Virus record (IMG/VR): IMGVR_UViG_3300009786_000016
Coordinates: 1 to 52,579 of that record
Direction: 5' to 3' (one strand)
Origin: a virus
Length of the DNA stretch: 52,579 bases
Shown: in pieces, positions 9,301 to 16,682 of the stretch
Position numbering within the stretch: position 1 is the first letter of the stretch
How the letters are laid out: each line of letters opens with the position of its first letter
The notes under the pieces: generated by a model
Seen by the model: the letters and a program-made list of their open reading frames with translations, nothing else
What the model was told of the DNA's origin: nothing
Database searches by the model: none
Made by a program: the position numbers and the translations under genes

Positions 9301-12150
9301 ATTGGTAAGAATATGAATAAGGGGGATAAGCAAGACTGGAAAGTATTCAGGAACTATCTTGATGAGCTTAATACTCCAACATTTTGGCGTAAATCTTGGG
9401 ACTTTATACTAGGTAAGAAGACTATTCCAGAGATACAGAGGGTTTATTATGCTAGTTTCCCAGCTACAATAGATAGAAACCTTCAGAAATCCCCAGCTAT
9501 GAGACAACTGAAAGATACTATCGGACCTTATGAAGACAGGTTAGGTAATACTATTATGGGTAAGATTAAAACGCCTGTAAGTCCTATAGCCGAGATACAA
9601 CAGTTCTCTGGTAAATCTACAGAAATTTCTATGGCACAGATAGAGCAGGAAAAGGGAAAACTGAAAGAAGCACTAGCACCATATGTTAGTGCTCTCCCTG
9701 AAGGCGATGCGTTTTTTGATATGGCTATTGCTATTAGAGAACGTGGAATGATTCAAAGAGTATTGAGACAGAAGACTAAAAACCCATTACTTACACACGA
9801 TGAGATGGTATATGAACAGCCTTGGAAAGAGATAAGAGAAGCTTTCTATAAAATGCGTGATAAAAATTTTAAGGTTGTAGTAGGTGGTAAGGTTAACTTA
9901 CTAACTGGTGGTGAGGTTATAACAAATATTAATAAGATTATCACTAAGCAGAACGAGGTTACACATAGATGGTTAGTTGGGAATCCCAAATCTATAGATA
10001 AGTGGCTTAGTATAGCTAGAGAAGGTGGGGATAAAGAGACTTGGAAAGGTTTAGATAAGCTAAGGATGGATTGGTTTAAGTATAATGAGGAGCTCATTAG
10101 GACTGGTAAGCCATTACCTATTGAAGAGTTAGGAATAGATGGGGTAAGGCAAATTGGTAAAAGGATTATAGGCAGTTTTATACCTGAACCAATGAGAAAA
10201 TCTGGCGAATTACAGAAGCTTATTGATAAGATAGAGATTACATCAAATGATATGACTGGAGAGCTTCCATTTGAGACCTATTTCCCGCATATAAACTTCG
10301 ATAGAAATATTGCTACTGCAAATTTAGACAAAGCTATAGAGACTATCACTAAGCAGTATAAGAATGGTGAAATAGAACTAGAGGAACGTGATAGAACATT
10401 GAAGCGTTTAATGACGCACTATCGTCAGGTTACTGGTGATTGGTTAGCTAAAGACGAGATGAGTGAGAACTTCGATGCTATGCAAGAGGTTCTTCAGGCT
10501 ACTGCTGAAGGGAGAAAGAAAAAAGCTCAGAATATTCTTTCTGGTGGATTAAAGAAAGTAGGTAACCAGTTTTCAAGAAAGGCACATCTTGGTGGATGGG
10601 ATAGAAGTCCTGAAGCATACGATAATTATATGAAACAAATCCTAGATTCTTTTTATAAGCAGTCTATGCAGATACAGAATAGAATTGTTATACAGGAATT
10701 TGGTAAAAGATTTATCAAATCAAGTGGTGATGCTAAGTTGACTAACTCTTGGCAGAACTTCTTTAAGCTTTACGCTCAAAGTGCTATGGGTTATCCATCA
10801 CATATACCTGAGACAGTAATGAATGACTCTAATATGAAGCTTAAAATGACCCCATATAAGTGGTTTGCCGATAGTCAGACAAAGAAACGTGTTGATTTTA
10901 TCAGGAAAAAGCTTGGTATAGGGCGTAAAATGCTCAAAAAATGGGGCTTAGACAAGAAAACCATTGATGAGTTGAGTGGTGTATCTTATGGTACGTTGAA
11001 TAATTGGTCTGCTATGGAAGCTAAATACCAATTAGCATCTCTACTAGCTCACCCTAAAAGCTCTATTGCTAACCTGTATGGTGGTACTGTACATACAGTT
11101 ATAAACTCTGGTTACCAGAACTGGAGAAACGCTAGAAGTTTTGAATATTTAAAGACCCATATTAATCCAGAATGGAAAGGGATGGAAGACGTAGAGAGAT
11201 GGTTACAGAATTTAGGTGTTACTGAAGAATTTTTAATCTATGAAGCCGGGCTTAATCCTAATATTAAATCACAAAGATATGAGAACTTTGTTAAAGATGT
11301 AGCTAAAAAACTAAAGAAAGACCCTAGTATGGCTGATAAGACATTGCTAGAGTTAAAAAGAAAGCATAAGCTTACTGAAACTATGTGGAATGCCGCCGCA
11401 TCCTTTATGCGTGTACCTGAAAGAGTGTTACGTAGAGACGCTTTTATGTCTCACTACTTACAGGCTAGGGAAAAGTTTGGTAATGCAATAAAAGATTATG
11501 ACCACCCTTTCTTAATAGAGATGGCTAAGAAGGGTGTTAAAGCAACGCAGTTTTTGTATAGTGCTCCGTATAGACCGATGTGGACTAATTCAGCTCTGGG
11601 TAGGGTGTTTAGTAGATTTCAGTTATGGAGTTGGAATAGTGTTAGATTTAGAAATGACACTATAAGAGAAGTACAGCTCAGGGGCGTAATGCCGGGTACT
11701 GAGGCTTTCGATAGGATGGTAAGGTTAGCTCAAGCTGATGCGTTTATGTTGGCTATGAGTAACTTATTTCTATATAGCCTCTTTGAAAGTGCCTTGCCAG
11801 CACCGTATAATTGGTTCCAAGATACTGCTGATTGGCTAATGGGTGATGATACAGATAAAGAGAGAGCTTTCTATGGCTCTGTTTTAGGACCAGCACAGAT
11901 GATTGCTCCACCATCAATGAGATTAGTAAGTCCTATGTTTAAGTGGTTATTACACGGCGATTCTGAACGTCTTACTGATTACTATCTATGGACAATGTTG
12001 CCTTTTGGAAGAATTATTAGAGATATATGGGGTCCGGGCGGGGCTCTTGAGAATCCTTACTATGCTGTGACGAAGGTATCTGGAATACCTATCTCTCAAA
12101 TAGGTAAAACCTTAGCAGATGAGTCTGCTTACAACCCTAGAGGATACTAA
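3352..12150 (+). CDS. Giant virion protein with two-barrel RNA polymerase-like core, 2932 aa
   Basis: Seen: a DLDGDK loop at residues 1252-1257, preceded by R1213-V-P1215, a glycine-rich turn and LLH1241. RNA polymerase beta-prime has RAP...G...LH...NADFDGDQ with almost the same spacing (P to first D 33 residues there, 37 here). In multisubunit and single-chain two-barrel polymerases the three Asp residues bind catalytic Mg2+. About 350 residues upstream is a second barrel-like segment: TDGG 832-835, K860, GALLGK876 and SGIK905QLG, resembling the Lys-bearing first barrel of single-chain enzymes such as YonO, crAss-phage virion RNAP and eukaryotic RdRPs. The remaining ~1650 C-terminal residues are unassigned, with one hydrophobic helix near 2796-2816. 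ATG 3352 directly follows the previous stop, with GGAG upstream. The position among ejected virion proteins suggests packaging and injection. Gene reality is certain; polymerase activity is inference. Confidence 0.75.
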   Translation: MALIPPEGWEPKGDQKSIRDAVFKYRTNPELFDEDSVDDLETNASHFRIPFARSEEHQDAAIFRFIKQAAQGWSEGFTTLPPEKLGFGSEPKTTGEGIARNLGHLAGFIGYLPGRRWMPALKALQGRSVPMAVAGAVQRRVVKKVNPMLKEMGPWALKASKGNLLSDMASGAFHLGVASGVSSWTHGVDEIIKSSMYGAGFGAAFRGIGNLPGFGNKLKAGSQIDMATGMPVLKTLSPGQKADLGIRTMAGSVFQGLPSTLQGATTEEQVYNYIMGGYFGLKEQPFQTRKSREFLIKSMKDKTGPIPKEHPEYEGLTEFMKEIVDRDHMEFFGPEESRNMTYDLLSGGRLDIEDIEKLAENNDVDLEGIKVDPVTGEKYDAITRDTIQKYRDDLVEKGAYEDMGELDSHIAKIEDLAKSGQPLVSFVQTHLKGNWEKEDHPEIAMMKIAADVNQVWKGLHYTAKDGYSRPKKNANKEMEEYFAETHGTTLNEEQSGWWRAFYEQNRRKKPVQLLTMEDGVIKFMDGPTNALGNRKDLHFEPPLIEGLFKRERAETGNKLDEPFYTYLDHMIFKGREYELFKAPKDLARDMFQAERNKEENSDFTNYELRQYLEKKAKGIIDKSIGQSIQELNSHGYYYLGGKGDAKRMYFVKYHPKLKNNDPFFKNTKKLIKEAYGKLPKDHPNYMTGEQWDKYYKSGKQRFLKSLALGAKDGERIYDKSMLSNYLYDITFNGFEIKPNNAQDLYSSTSLSEGFQKVIGSGYINNAKGYNKRAQIWFNTGLSATPEYISERVLDTDGRAFNVRIFSEAKTPQDADGRVEVGRLLNSEQAESTDGGLIGRSDVVDSLNSDKGLPTSGGVNKSFIVSPDPKDGALLGKYMIHTASPELEKWMHEENVHILAPESGIKQLGERVPESLKYDESTDTWDMPLKDYKVPIYAFRTIMSEKTSEKYIKPQNLPKQMYSTLSAFGSVDGSSDVIKAMYADLSRSAMLGTPEANELIRKWEKSPKNETAEALSEKLDEIPIPKLMSLLRDPNGVNLATKLYKKLLRHNDDMLAGLAEEGEISKDQYAKESKVNQEFSTALDRLLQLYPEGNIGAYLHKFSRDYRMVAIRNFIVNRLTRPKIDNSAVSRMRPMDPAWLVKDEHGQYKYPMGELEVRDDIFFLDNGMKQKIIRDPVLIKGRERLGHIWEDLKGGKYEKNKDYVEEIFNSAVMRVPMDSMSGTNILKFKGFTGVKGYGVLLHSRAMRALGGADLDGDKAFIFFGGEGGLKKEYKDMYGSQREEFTAIGRDAIGNKVHLETHNKNEKDLLEPGSLREQFIKNDPEIKAEGNTPYSYYDPYWRHFMSEGAATGRDVLGLAVTQRSAIIGAYNAIRGYTGKESAEFMVTLTNSDGIELKNKKGGIRKATAWLKDGVFSMPFADKNGNIMRVEFKTKTDAKSLRAFRQRARTLIALGSDPMDEAGLQDPMTFSKKLMDPLFEYTVRSQKGQVSKVDKWWTTALRSGDPKAQHLVGRGLQRLFAKVNSVVYSKNYQENRRWSFAEIQAATHSLDFLPEQSRNTLLPMLSKDIAGLNWTDNMFRRVDFPMLKALYLEHQDTAKKEDWMKEVLDRKTLGTPMGKLIEMIMERKLYTPDGAEKLSRDKEGFEKLIDEKYGKAKGADGKYYDLYTVGEIPWGFRPRKTGNPDYRRAFIEHLVLKAEDYIVNDLSDMVTLKRITEIIKKNKLSNSEVSELHKMSEYIKDLHYMKSSIRKSNEGETKDFAWREEAPEGIKIEDFADSNMAQDKSSVKADQIIIDQQIREYKKDMSAAKEELFDTFLLGTFQRGNTNKVQELRSQRYLAPQEQEILELLEKQSKNTALSRVALNSPSVADINIRRFFEEYNNLFKKVGGDGKVDLDALSDGIVAKEKVVNLKDGDGKRWEGQIIEEADLSSKDNKYLDEVEPFRGLTKGAIKDPELKEIYLDLKAHLETTLHNSDAKNINFLFRGIIGKNMNKGDKQDWKVFRNYLDELNTPTFWRKSWDFILGKKTIPEIQRVYYASFPATIDRNLQKSPAMRQLKDTIGPYEDRLGNTIMGKIKTPVSPIAEIQQFSGKSTEISMAQIEQEKGKLKEALAPYVSALPEGDAFFDMAIAIRERGMIQRVLRQKTKNPLLTHDEMVYEQPWKEIREAFYKMRDKNFKVVVGGKVNLLTGGEVITNINKIITKQNEVTHRWLVGNPKSIDKWLSIAREGGDKETWKGLDKLRMDWFKYNEELIRTGKPLPIEELGIDGVRQIGKRIIGSFIPEPMRKSGELQKLIDKIEITSNDMTGELPFETYFPHINFDRNIATANLDKAIETITKQYKNGEIELEERDRTLKRLMTHYRQVTGDWLAKDEMSENFDAMQEVLQATAEGRKKKAQNILSGGLKKVGNQFSRKAHLGGWDRSPEAYDNYMKQILDSFYKQSMQIQNRIVIQEFGKRFIKSSGDAKLTNSWQNFFKLYAQSAMGYPSHIPETVMNDSNMKLKMTPYKWFADSQTKKRVDFIRKKLGIGRKMLKKWGLDKKTIDELSGVSYGTLNNWSAMEAKYQLASLLAHPKSSIANLYGGTVHTVINSGYQNWRNARSFEYLKTHINPEWKGMEDVERWLQNLGVTEEFLIYEAGLNPNIKSQRYENFVKDVAKKLKKDPSMADKTLLELKRKHKLTETMWNAAASFMRVPERVLRRDAFMSHYLQAREKFGNAIKDYDHPFLIEMAKKGVKATQFLYSAPYRPMWTNSALGRVFSRFQLWSWNSVRFRNDTIREVQLRGVMPGTEAFDRMVRLAQADAFMLAMSNLFLYSLFESALPAPYNWFQDTADWLMGDDTDKERAFYGSVLGPAQMIAPPSMRLVSPMFKWLLHGDSERLTDYYLWTMLPFGRIIRDIWGPGGALENPYYAVTKVSGIPISQIGKTLADESAYNPRGY

Positions 12151-12151
12151 T

Positions 12152-12469
12152 GTGGATGAAGCTCCAAAGACTGCAAGAAGTTATCGTGGTACTGTTGTTG
12201 ATGATAATGCTATTGTTTCTATTAACCTCAAGTGGCTCGGACAGTTACTGGTACTTGTGGGTATGCTCGTGTATGGTTATTGGCGTATCGAGAGTAGACT
12301 TGGAAGCCTTGAGGAAGCGATGCTTACGGCAGATGTTAAGATTGGGGACCTCCTTGGTAAACATATCGTGGAAGAGACTCTACAGCGAGAGCAGTTAGAA
12401 GAAAAAGTAAACTTCTATGAAAAAGAGTTTAACATTAACCCACTTAGTTGGGGTCGTAAAAAGAAGTAA
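12152..12469 (+). CDS. Small single-span membrane protein with coiled coil, 105 aa
   Basis: The GTG at 12152 is preferred: it lies two bases after the giant gene's stop and has AGAGGA at good distance. An in-frame ATG at 12119 lacks a ribosome site and would overlap the giant gene. The product has a soluble start, one hydrophobic helix (LGQLLVLVGMLVYGYW) and then a charged coiled coil (about 55-90) with a basic tail. This layout matches many small phage holin-like or virion-associated membrane proteins, including the 106-residue protein at 44490. No family assigned. Confidence 0.6.
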   Translation: MDEAPKTARSYRGTVVDDNAIVSINLKWLGQLLVLVGMLVYGYWRIESRLGSLEEAMLTADVKIGDLLGKHIVEETLQREQLEEKVNFYEKEFNINPLSWGRKKK

Positions 12470-12573
12470 ATGTGCGAATTATACTACATTGCGTTACGCA
12501 GTGTGAAAAATAAGGATTTAGTATGAAAAACAGTTACAAATTATCAGGGTGTACCCATAATGCCTATGCCTAA
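12470..12573 (+). other. Two overlapping micro-ORFs with a hairpin
   Basis: An 18-codon frame (12470-12526) begins immediately after the preceding TAA. It ends in an ATGA overlap with a second frame of 16 residues (12523-12573) that has AAGGA upstream. The second frame runs 14 bases into the zinc-ribbon gene. A 7-bp hairpin with a TTA loop lies at 12487-12503. This could be a leader controlling translation of the downstream small gene, or chance. Confidence 0.25.
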
Positions 12574-12748
12574 CCACTGTATAGATTGTGATAAGCCAGT
12601 CCAGAATACTGATACGTGGTTATGTGACCATTGCCAGAACAACGAAGACCAAAAGAAGATGGCAAAGACTAGCAATATAGGCGTTCCAATGGATGTTTTA
12701 GACAGAGATAGGGAAAGAAGGATAAATGACGAAAGCGAAGATACTTAG
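12560..12748 (+). CDS. Small zinc-ribbon protein, 62 aa
   Basis: The N-terminal half has two CxxC knuckles (CIDC and CDHC) about 16 residues apart, the pattern of a minimal zinc ribbon. The C-terminal half is charged and probably disordered. A second ATG two codons downstream is an equally possible start, since no strong ribosome site is visible for either. It overlaps the following gene by 23 bases. Function unknown. Confidence 0.5.
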   Translation: MPMPNHCIDCDKPVQNTDTWLCDHCQNNEDQKKMAKTSNIGVPMDVLDRDRERRINDESEDT

Positions 12749-14414
12749 TAAAGCCGCAAGCGTAGTTGGTAAGTCTCCTTTAGCGAAAAGAGTCTTAAAC
12801 GCTAGTAAGGTAGCTACTGATGCAGTACAGGATATGTTTTATGCTAATAGGCATAAAATGACTGTTGAGCAATATGCTCTCCAAAGACAAACTCTTGAGG
12901 CAGAAGCGACGGAAATAGCCCTAAAAAGAACTGTAGGAGCAGGTCTTAGCCCTAGGTGGTCTCAAATTTATAGGGATACGGGTCGTATACAAGGCAAGAG
13001 CCAAGATATGGCTGATAATTTTATTACAACTGTAAAGGGAGCCACTAACGAGGCAGATATAAGTAGAGCTGTAAAGGTTCTTAAGACTGAAGAAAGAATG
13101 GGTCTCTTGGAGGATGTTAGCAGAGGAAACTGGGGCTCTGAGCGTGTTAAGAAGAATATAAAATATTACGATATACAAGGCTCTAGAGTTAATCAAAGTC
13201 AGCATCCTGAGCTATTCGACCACGCAATGGAAAGACAGGGTTTTGGATTAGATGCACTCGGTAATAGGATTGGTCCTGTTAATGAGGCTACTGGTCAGAT
13301 GCTTAAGCCCGTCTTAATGAGACCAAAGAGAAGTGGTGGAAGCTCTCCCCATTGGGATATGTCTAAAGACGAGAATCTAAATATGGTTCAATATATGCTA
13401 CATCAAGGCAAAAAGAATAAGATGGATTTGGAGGATATGTTACCTTGGTTTGGGGATGACTATGCAAATGTTATAATAGGTAGAATTGCTAAGCAGAATA
13501 ATATAACCAAAGAGGCGGCTAGGGGCTTGCTTTTGCAGAACGGTGGCTTACCTCAGGCACAAATAAAGAATGGTAGCTTATTTATCGACCAAGTTGTAAT
13601 GGCTAAGACTGATTTTACTATGGGTTTTGCTCCTGTGAGCCTAAGAATACGACCTCATAATAGTAATATTGAAATGATGATGCACGATGTTTGGGACAAT
13701 GGTTCTCCCGGAAGCCCATTATGGAAGTTATGGACTGCTGATTATAAAAATTTAATGATGTCCCATTCTAATGTTTATAATAGAACAGGTAGTGTAAAGA
13801 ATTTAAGAGACACTAAGTTTTGGAAAAATGTAGAAGAAAATGTTGGTAGAGCTTTAGTTAATCCAGACAAGAAAACACTAGCTGGTAGACAGATTTTAGA
13901 GAGTATGAATATCCACCATAATGGAGGCAAGAAGGCTACTGCTGATGAGCTGTTAGCTAGACTTGAAACTCATATGGATTACCAAGTTGGCTTTGGTAAG
14001 AGGAACCCTATTAAAGTTATGGACGAAGTTCAAAGAGCTTTATCTGGTAAGAAGCCTGATACTAAGTTTATAGAAAATTTATATAATAGTGGACAATTAG
14101 AAATAGATGTAGATGCCGCTAGACACCTAGCGAGACTGCGTAAAAACTCTAGTGTTAATTATAAACCAAGGAAAGAGACCCACGAGTCTTTTTCAGACTT
14201 GCCTTATGGTGATAAACTTAAGCAATCCCTAAGTAAGAAAGATGTGAATTGGGTAGAAAAACTAATAACCCATATAAATAAAGTAGGAAATGAGAAAATT
14301 ACAGACGAAGCCATACAAAGTTTTATTGATAAAAGACTTACACCAACTCTTTTCTATGGTAGTGTAGGTGGTTTGGGTGGCTATGGACTCTATAAATCAG
14401 CCCAAGATGACTAA
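12726..14414 (+). CDS. Hypothetical late protein, 562 aa
   Basis: This is the last plus-strand gene before the convergent boundary. The product has a basic, helical N-terminus, a mixed central part and a C-terminal GGLGGYGLY stretch followed by an acidic end. There is no recognised motif, no signal peptide and no strong membrane helix. Its place after the ejection-protein group suggests a virion-associated role, but that is positional inference only. The ribosome site is GGAAAGAAGG, shortly before ATG 12726. Confidence 0.55.
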   Translation: MTKAKILSKAASVVGKSPLAKRVLNASKVATDAVQDMFYANRHKMTVEQYALQRQTLEAEATEIALKRTVGAGLSPRWSQIYRDTGRIQGKSQDMADNFITTVKGATNEADISRAVKVLKTEERMGLLEDVSRGNWGSERVKKNIKYYDIQGSRVNQSQHPELFDHAMERQGFGLDALGNRIGPVNEATGQMLKPVLMRPKRSGGSSPHWDMSKDENLNMVQYMLHQGKKNKMDLEDMLPWFGDDYANVIIGRIAKQNNITKEAARGLLLQNGGLPQAQIKNGSLFIDQVVMAKTDFTMGFAPVSLRIRPHNSNIEMMMHDVWDNGSPGSPLWKLWTADYKNLMMSHSNVYNRTGSVKNLRDTKFWKNVEENVGRALVNPDKKTLAGRQILESMNIHHNGGKKATADELLARLETHMDYQVGFGKRNPIKVMDEVQRALSGKKPDTKFIENLYNSGQLEIDVDAARHLARLRKNSSVNYKPRKETHESFSDLPYGDKLKQSLSKKDVNWVEKLITHINKVGNEKITDEAIQSFIDKRLTPTLFYGSVGGLGGYGLYKSAQDD

Positions 14415-14501
14415 GGGGAACCTCCTTCCTCACATAGTCACCCATAGTCACCCTCTTAGTCAATCAGTCGCTTCCTTTAGATGAATCATTTTAAAAAGTT
14501 T

Positions 14502-14537
14502 GAAGAAGTGCCGGTAAAAAGTTACCGACACTTCGTC
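14502..14537. terminator. Hairpin between convergent operons
   Basis: GAAGTG-C-CGGTA, a short A-rich loop, then TACCG-A-CACTTC form an 11-bp stem with one internal mismatch. On the minus strand the stem is followed by a T-rich run (complement of TTAAAAAGTTT), as expected for an intrinsic terminator of the leftward operon. On the plus strand the T-run is weak. It sits in the 146-base gap between two convergent gene ends. Confidence 0.6.
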
Positions 14538-14560
14538 TTACTGTAATACCTGACACTACG

Positions 14561-14782
14561 CTATGGCAATATAGATATCGCAGGTACTACTAGATTATTA
14601 AAATAAGAGCATCCGGTATTCACGGTACACCGTTTCCCTTCCTTTCTCTTATCCATCCACTGACATAGCAATGGTTTCTTGCCGTCTTTACGTCTTATAG
14701 TTATCATAGCACCACTACAATTACCATTAGACCAATTAGCACAATGATTTCTTGCTTTGTTCAGATTAGTCTGTTTGTTCAT
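14561..14782 (-). CDS. Cysteine-rich small phage protein, 73 aa
   Basis: This is the last gene of the leftward operon. It contains five cysteines in a spaced pattern (C-x8-C, C, C-x5-C followed by SYFNN) and a short hydrophobic end. Small cysteine-rich proteins ending in C-x-YF and a V-P tail are common in phage early regions, probably as metal-binding domains, but their function is unknown to me. It overlaps the gene before it by 17 bases. Confidence 0.5.
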   Translation of the reverse strand: MNKQTNLNKARNHCANWSNGNCSGAMITIRRKDGKKPLLCQWMDKRKEGKRCTVNTGCSYFNNLVVPAISILP

Positions 14783-14942
14783 AATGCCTCCATCTTATAA
14801 GATAATACTGTTCATCATTCATTTCCCCACTATTTATAAAGTTGTGGGCTTGTTCTAAGGCTGATGGCAGGTCTGCTTCTCTGGAAGCCAACCATCCATA
14901 ATTTGTCAACCTATTCTCATAGATATCCTTTATTTCAAGCAT
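14766..14942 (-). CDS. Hypothetical small protein, 58 aa
   Basis: The frame is open from 15002, but that start would sit inside the preceding gene. The ATG at 14942 lies just after that gene's stop and has AAGGA about ten bases upstream, so it is preferred. The product is acidic and aromatic-rich with no recognised motif. Confidence 0.4.
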   Translation of the reverse strand: MLEIKDIYENRLTNYGWLASREADLPSALEQAHNFINSGEMNDEQYYLIRWRHYEQTD

Positions 14943-14959
14943 AGTGCCATCATCCTTAT

Positions 14960-15379
14960 TTATTTGACTACTATCAATGTCTTTTCGTCTTCTGCGTCCC
15001 ACTTGGATGTTACCTTTATATCAGTAATTAATTTATCAATTTCTGTACAAATGTCCAACTGATTATCTGCGTGTTGATTATTGTAGAGACAATGTAGTCC
15101 TGACAGGATAAAAGATATTGATTTTGGCTTGATTTTAAGGTTGTTTCCCTCGCCTGAAGGAACCAACTTAGCATCGGTTTCTCTTTTATTGTCCAACTCA
15201 AGAAGAGTGGCGGCTAAATAAACAGCCAAGTCAGCAGATTCCTCTATAGACTCTTTTAGATTATTTCTACCGTTCTCTCCCTGAATTGGAATATCCTGTC
15301 CATACTTGCTCTGTCCTAAGTCTAATCTAGACCGCAACAGAGCAAGCACTTTATCATTTGTTGTTACGAGGTTCGCCAA
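14960..15379 (-). CDS. MazG-like all-alpha NTP pyrophosphohydrolase, putative, 139 aa
   Basis: The first 65 residues follow the pattern of phage MazG-like proteins: a helix with QSKYG, then GRNN, then ESIEESADLAVYLAATLLEL, the ExxE...D metal-binding helix. Such enzymes hydrolyse (d)NTPs or alarmone-like nucleotides and are frequent in phage replication regions. The second half is a separate short helical region I do not recognise. The start overlaps the previous gene by 16 bases. The family call is moderate, because only one metal helix is convincing. Confidence 0.5.
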   Translation of the reverse strand: MANLVTTNDKVLALLRSRLDLGQSKYGQDIPIQGENGRNNLKESIEESADLAVYLAATLLELDNKRETDAKLVPSGEGNNLKIKPKSISFILSGLHCLYNNQHADNQLDICTEIDKLITDIKVTSKWDAEDEKTLIVVK

Positions 15380-15624
15380 ATCCTCGTACCTACAATACTG
15401 TTCTCAACCCTTTTCCGCAAGACAAATTTTCTGTCCATCTTTTTACCTAGGCGAGCAGTAGCTTGTGAAAGGTTTACTGATTTATGCCTTAATGTAGGAA
15501 TAAATACAGATTGATTGGGGTTAAGCATTGATATAAAAGCATACTTGCTCTTATATGTAGCACTTCTTCCGCCTGTACTAACAGGTGGAATAGGTACTCC
15601 TTCATCAAAAGTATAGTTACTCAT
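15364..15624 (-). CDS. Small basic phage protein, 86 aa
   Basis: The product has a G-V-P-I-P-P start, KYxFxxMLNPNQSVFIP, an ATARLGKKM helix, a RKFVLRKR strand and a terminal GTRIWR. This layout is widespread in small phage proteins of unknown function that look like compact DNA-binding folds. The 1-base gap from the HNH gene upstream indicates one transcript. Confidence 0.5.
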   Translation of the reverse strand: MSNYTFDEGVPIPPVSTGGRSATYKSKYAFISMLNPNQSVFIPTLRHKSVNLSQATARLGKKMDRKFVLRKRVENSIVGTRIWRTS

Positions 15625-15625
15625 C

Positions 15626-16063
15626 TTAGTAACGTCCTCCTTTAGCGAGCTTCTTCATTACATACATACTAAGTTCAGCGGGAAGCTCTTGTATTAGCTG
15701 GATAAGTATGTTAAAGTCCTCTTCATCTAGTGGACCTTTGCGTGTGTTGCAAGTCTTGCATATTAGTTGCAGATTCTCTGCAATAGTATCCCCACCCTTA
15801 CTTAGTGGTACTATGTGGTCACAAGCGATAGTTCTAAATGTTAATACTTTTTCACAGTATTTACACTTCTGTCCATACATCTCATAGAACATCTCTCTTA
15901 TTTGTCCACTACTTATTTCAAAAGTTACGTCATATTCTAGGCTTCTTCTCTTTAGACTGCCTCTTAAACTGCTCATTTTCGAAGATAATTTCTTGTATGA
16001 TTGTTTCCAGAATGTCCTATGAATAGGAACCAGCTTATCTTTAAAGTCCGTTTTTGATAGCAT
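15626..16063 (-). CDS. HNH endonuclease, 145 aa
   Basis: A classical HNH fold: C67xxC70, CDH (H83) IVPLSKGG, N97LQLIC102xxC105N and RKG. The four Cys would bind structural zinc, while H83 and N97 belong to the beta-beta-alpha-metal nuclease site. The preceding 60 residues are basic and could contact DNA. Free-standing HNH genes in phages act as homing nucleases or in DNA processing. This one is embedded tightly in the operon, overlapping its upstream neighbour by 23 bases, and no intron is visible around it. Confidence 0.85.
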   Translation of the reverse strand: MLSKTDFKDKLVPIHRTFWKQSYKKLSSKMSSLRGSLKRRSLEYDVTFEISSGQIREMFYEMYGQKCKYCEKVLTFRTIACDHIVPLSKGGDTIAENLQLICKTCNTRKGPLDEEDFNILIQLIQELPAELSMYVMKKLAKGGRY

Positions 16064-16250
16064 CTCGTTTCATTATCCTTTGGTATAAGCCAGACTTACG
16101 CATTTTATTAAGTCTTAATTTTGTTTTTAATTGGGATAGTCTCTTAATTGCAGATGCACCTAAGCCACGTTCCTTAATTAATTTTTCGTAAAGGTTTATA
16201 GAACCTTGTAAGCTTATCTTTTCGTCAAACCCATTATTATATTTTCTCAT
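16041..16250 (-). CDS. Hypothetical basic helical protein, 69 aa
   Basis: Lys/Arg-rich and helical, with no recognised family. Its ATG lies inside the last codons of the preceding 58-residue gene (14-base overlap), indicating coupled translation. Confidence 0.4.
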   Translation of the reverse strand: MRKYNNGFDEKISLQGSINLYEKLIKERGLGASAIKRLSQLKTKLRLNKMRKSGLYQRIMKRDAIKNGL

Positions 16251-16413
16251 TTTTTAACTCCTTTCGAATATCGTCCAATACTCCCATTATCTGTTTCTTA
16301 TTTTCCTTAACTACAACCTTTAGTATATCAACAGCTATCTGCGGTATTGCAGAGTCATAGTTTAGTTGATACCCCTTATACTTATTAAGGGTTTGTATTA
16401 TTTTATGATACAT
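16237..16413 (-). CDS. Hypothetical small protein, 58 aa
   Basis: A short gene supported by a strong AAAAGGAG six bases before ATG 16413 and by the overlap of its end with the next start. The product has a basic N-terminus and a C-terminal helix (VDILKVVVKENKKQIMGVL) that could form a coiled coil. Function unknown. Confidence 0.5.
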   Translation of the reverse strand: MYHKIIQTLNKYKGYQLNYDSAIPQIAVDILKVVVKENKKQIMGVLDDIRKELKNEKI

Positions 16414-16472
16414 ACTTGTCTCCTTTTACCAATGCAACGAGGGAGTCACGGATGACCCCCTCTGCATAGTAG

Positions 16473-16682
16473 CTACGCTAATGTATACTCAGCGTACTTG
16501 TTGCCCGTGTGACTTTTAACTCGTTTGGTCTCAATATCGTTTCCCTCTGTTCGCAGTACGTTAATTACTGCGGCTAGTCGAAAACAACCACACCGATTTA
16601 AAGCCATCATAGGCGTAACAGGGATACCCTGTTTTAGCAAGTCTAAGATTATTAGCTTTTGGCTAGTATTACGTCTTGGCAT
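16473..16682 (-). CDS. Helix-turn-helix DNA-binding protein, 69 aa
   Basis: ATG 16682 has AGAGAGGA at the right distance; the longer frame from 16730 does not. The product reads SQKLIILDLLKQG, TPMMALNRCGCFRLAAVINVL, then a basic wing ending GNKYAEYTL. This is the winged HTH pattern common in phage early regions. It is likely a small transcription or replication regulator. Confidence 0.65.
   Translation of the reverse strand: MPRRNTSQKLIILDLLKQGIPVTPMMALNRCGCFRLAAVINVLRTEGNDIETKRVKSHTGNKYAEYTLA

Noticed and set aside
12150-12398. Alternative frame of 82 codons overlapping the membrane-protein gene
   Set aside because: The other frame gives a coherent membrane helix plus coiled coil and has the better ribosome site.
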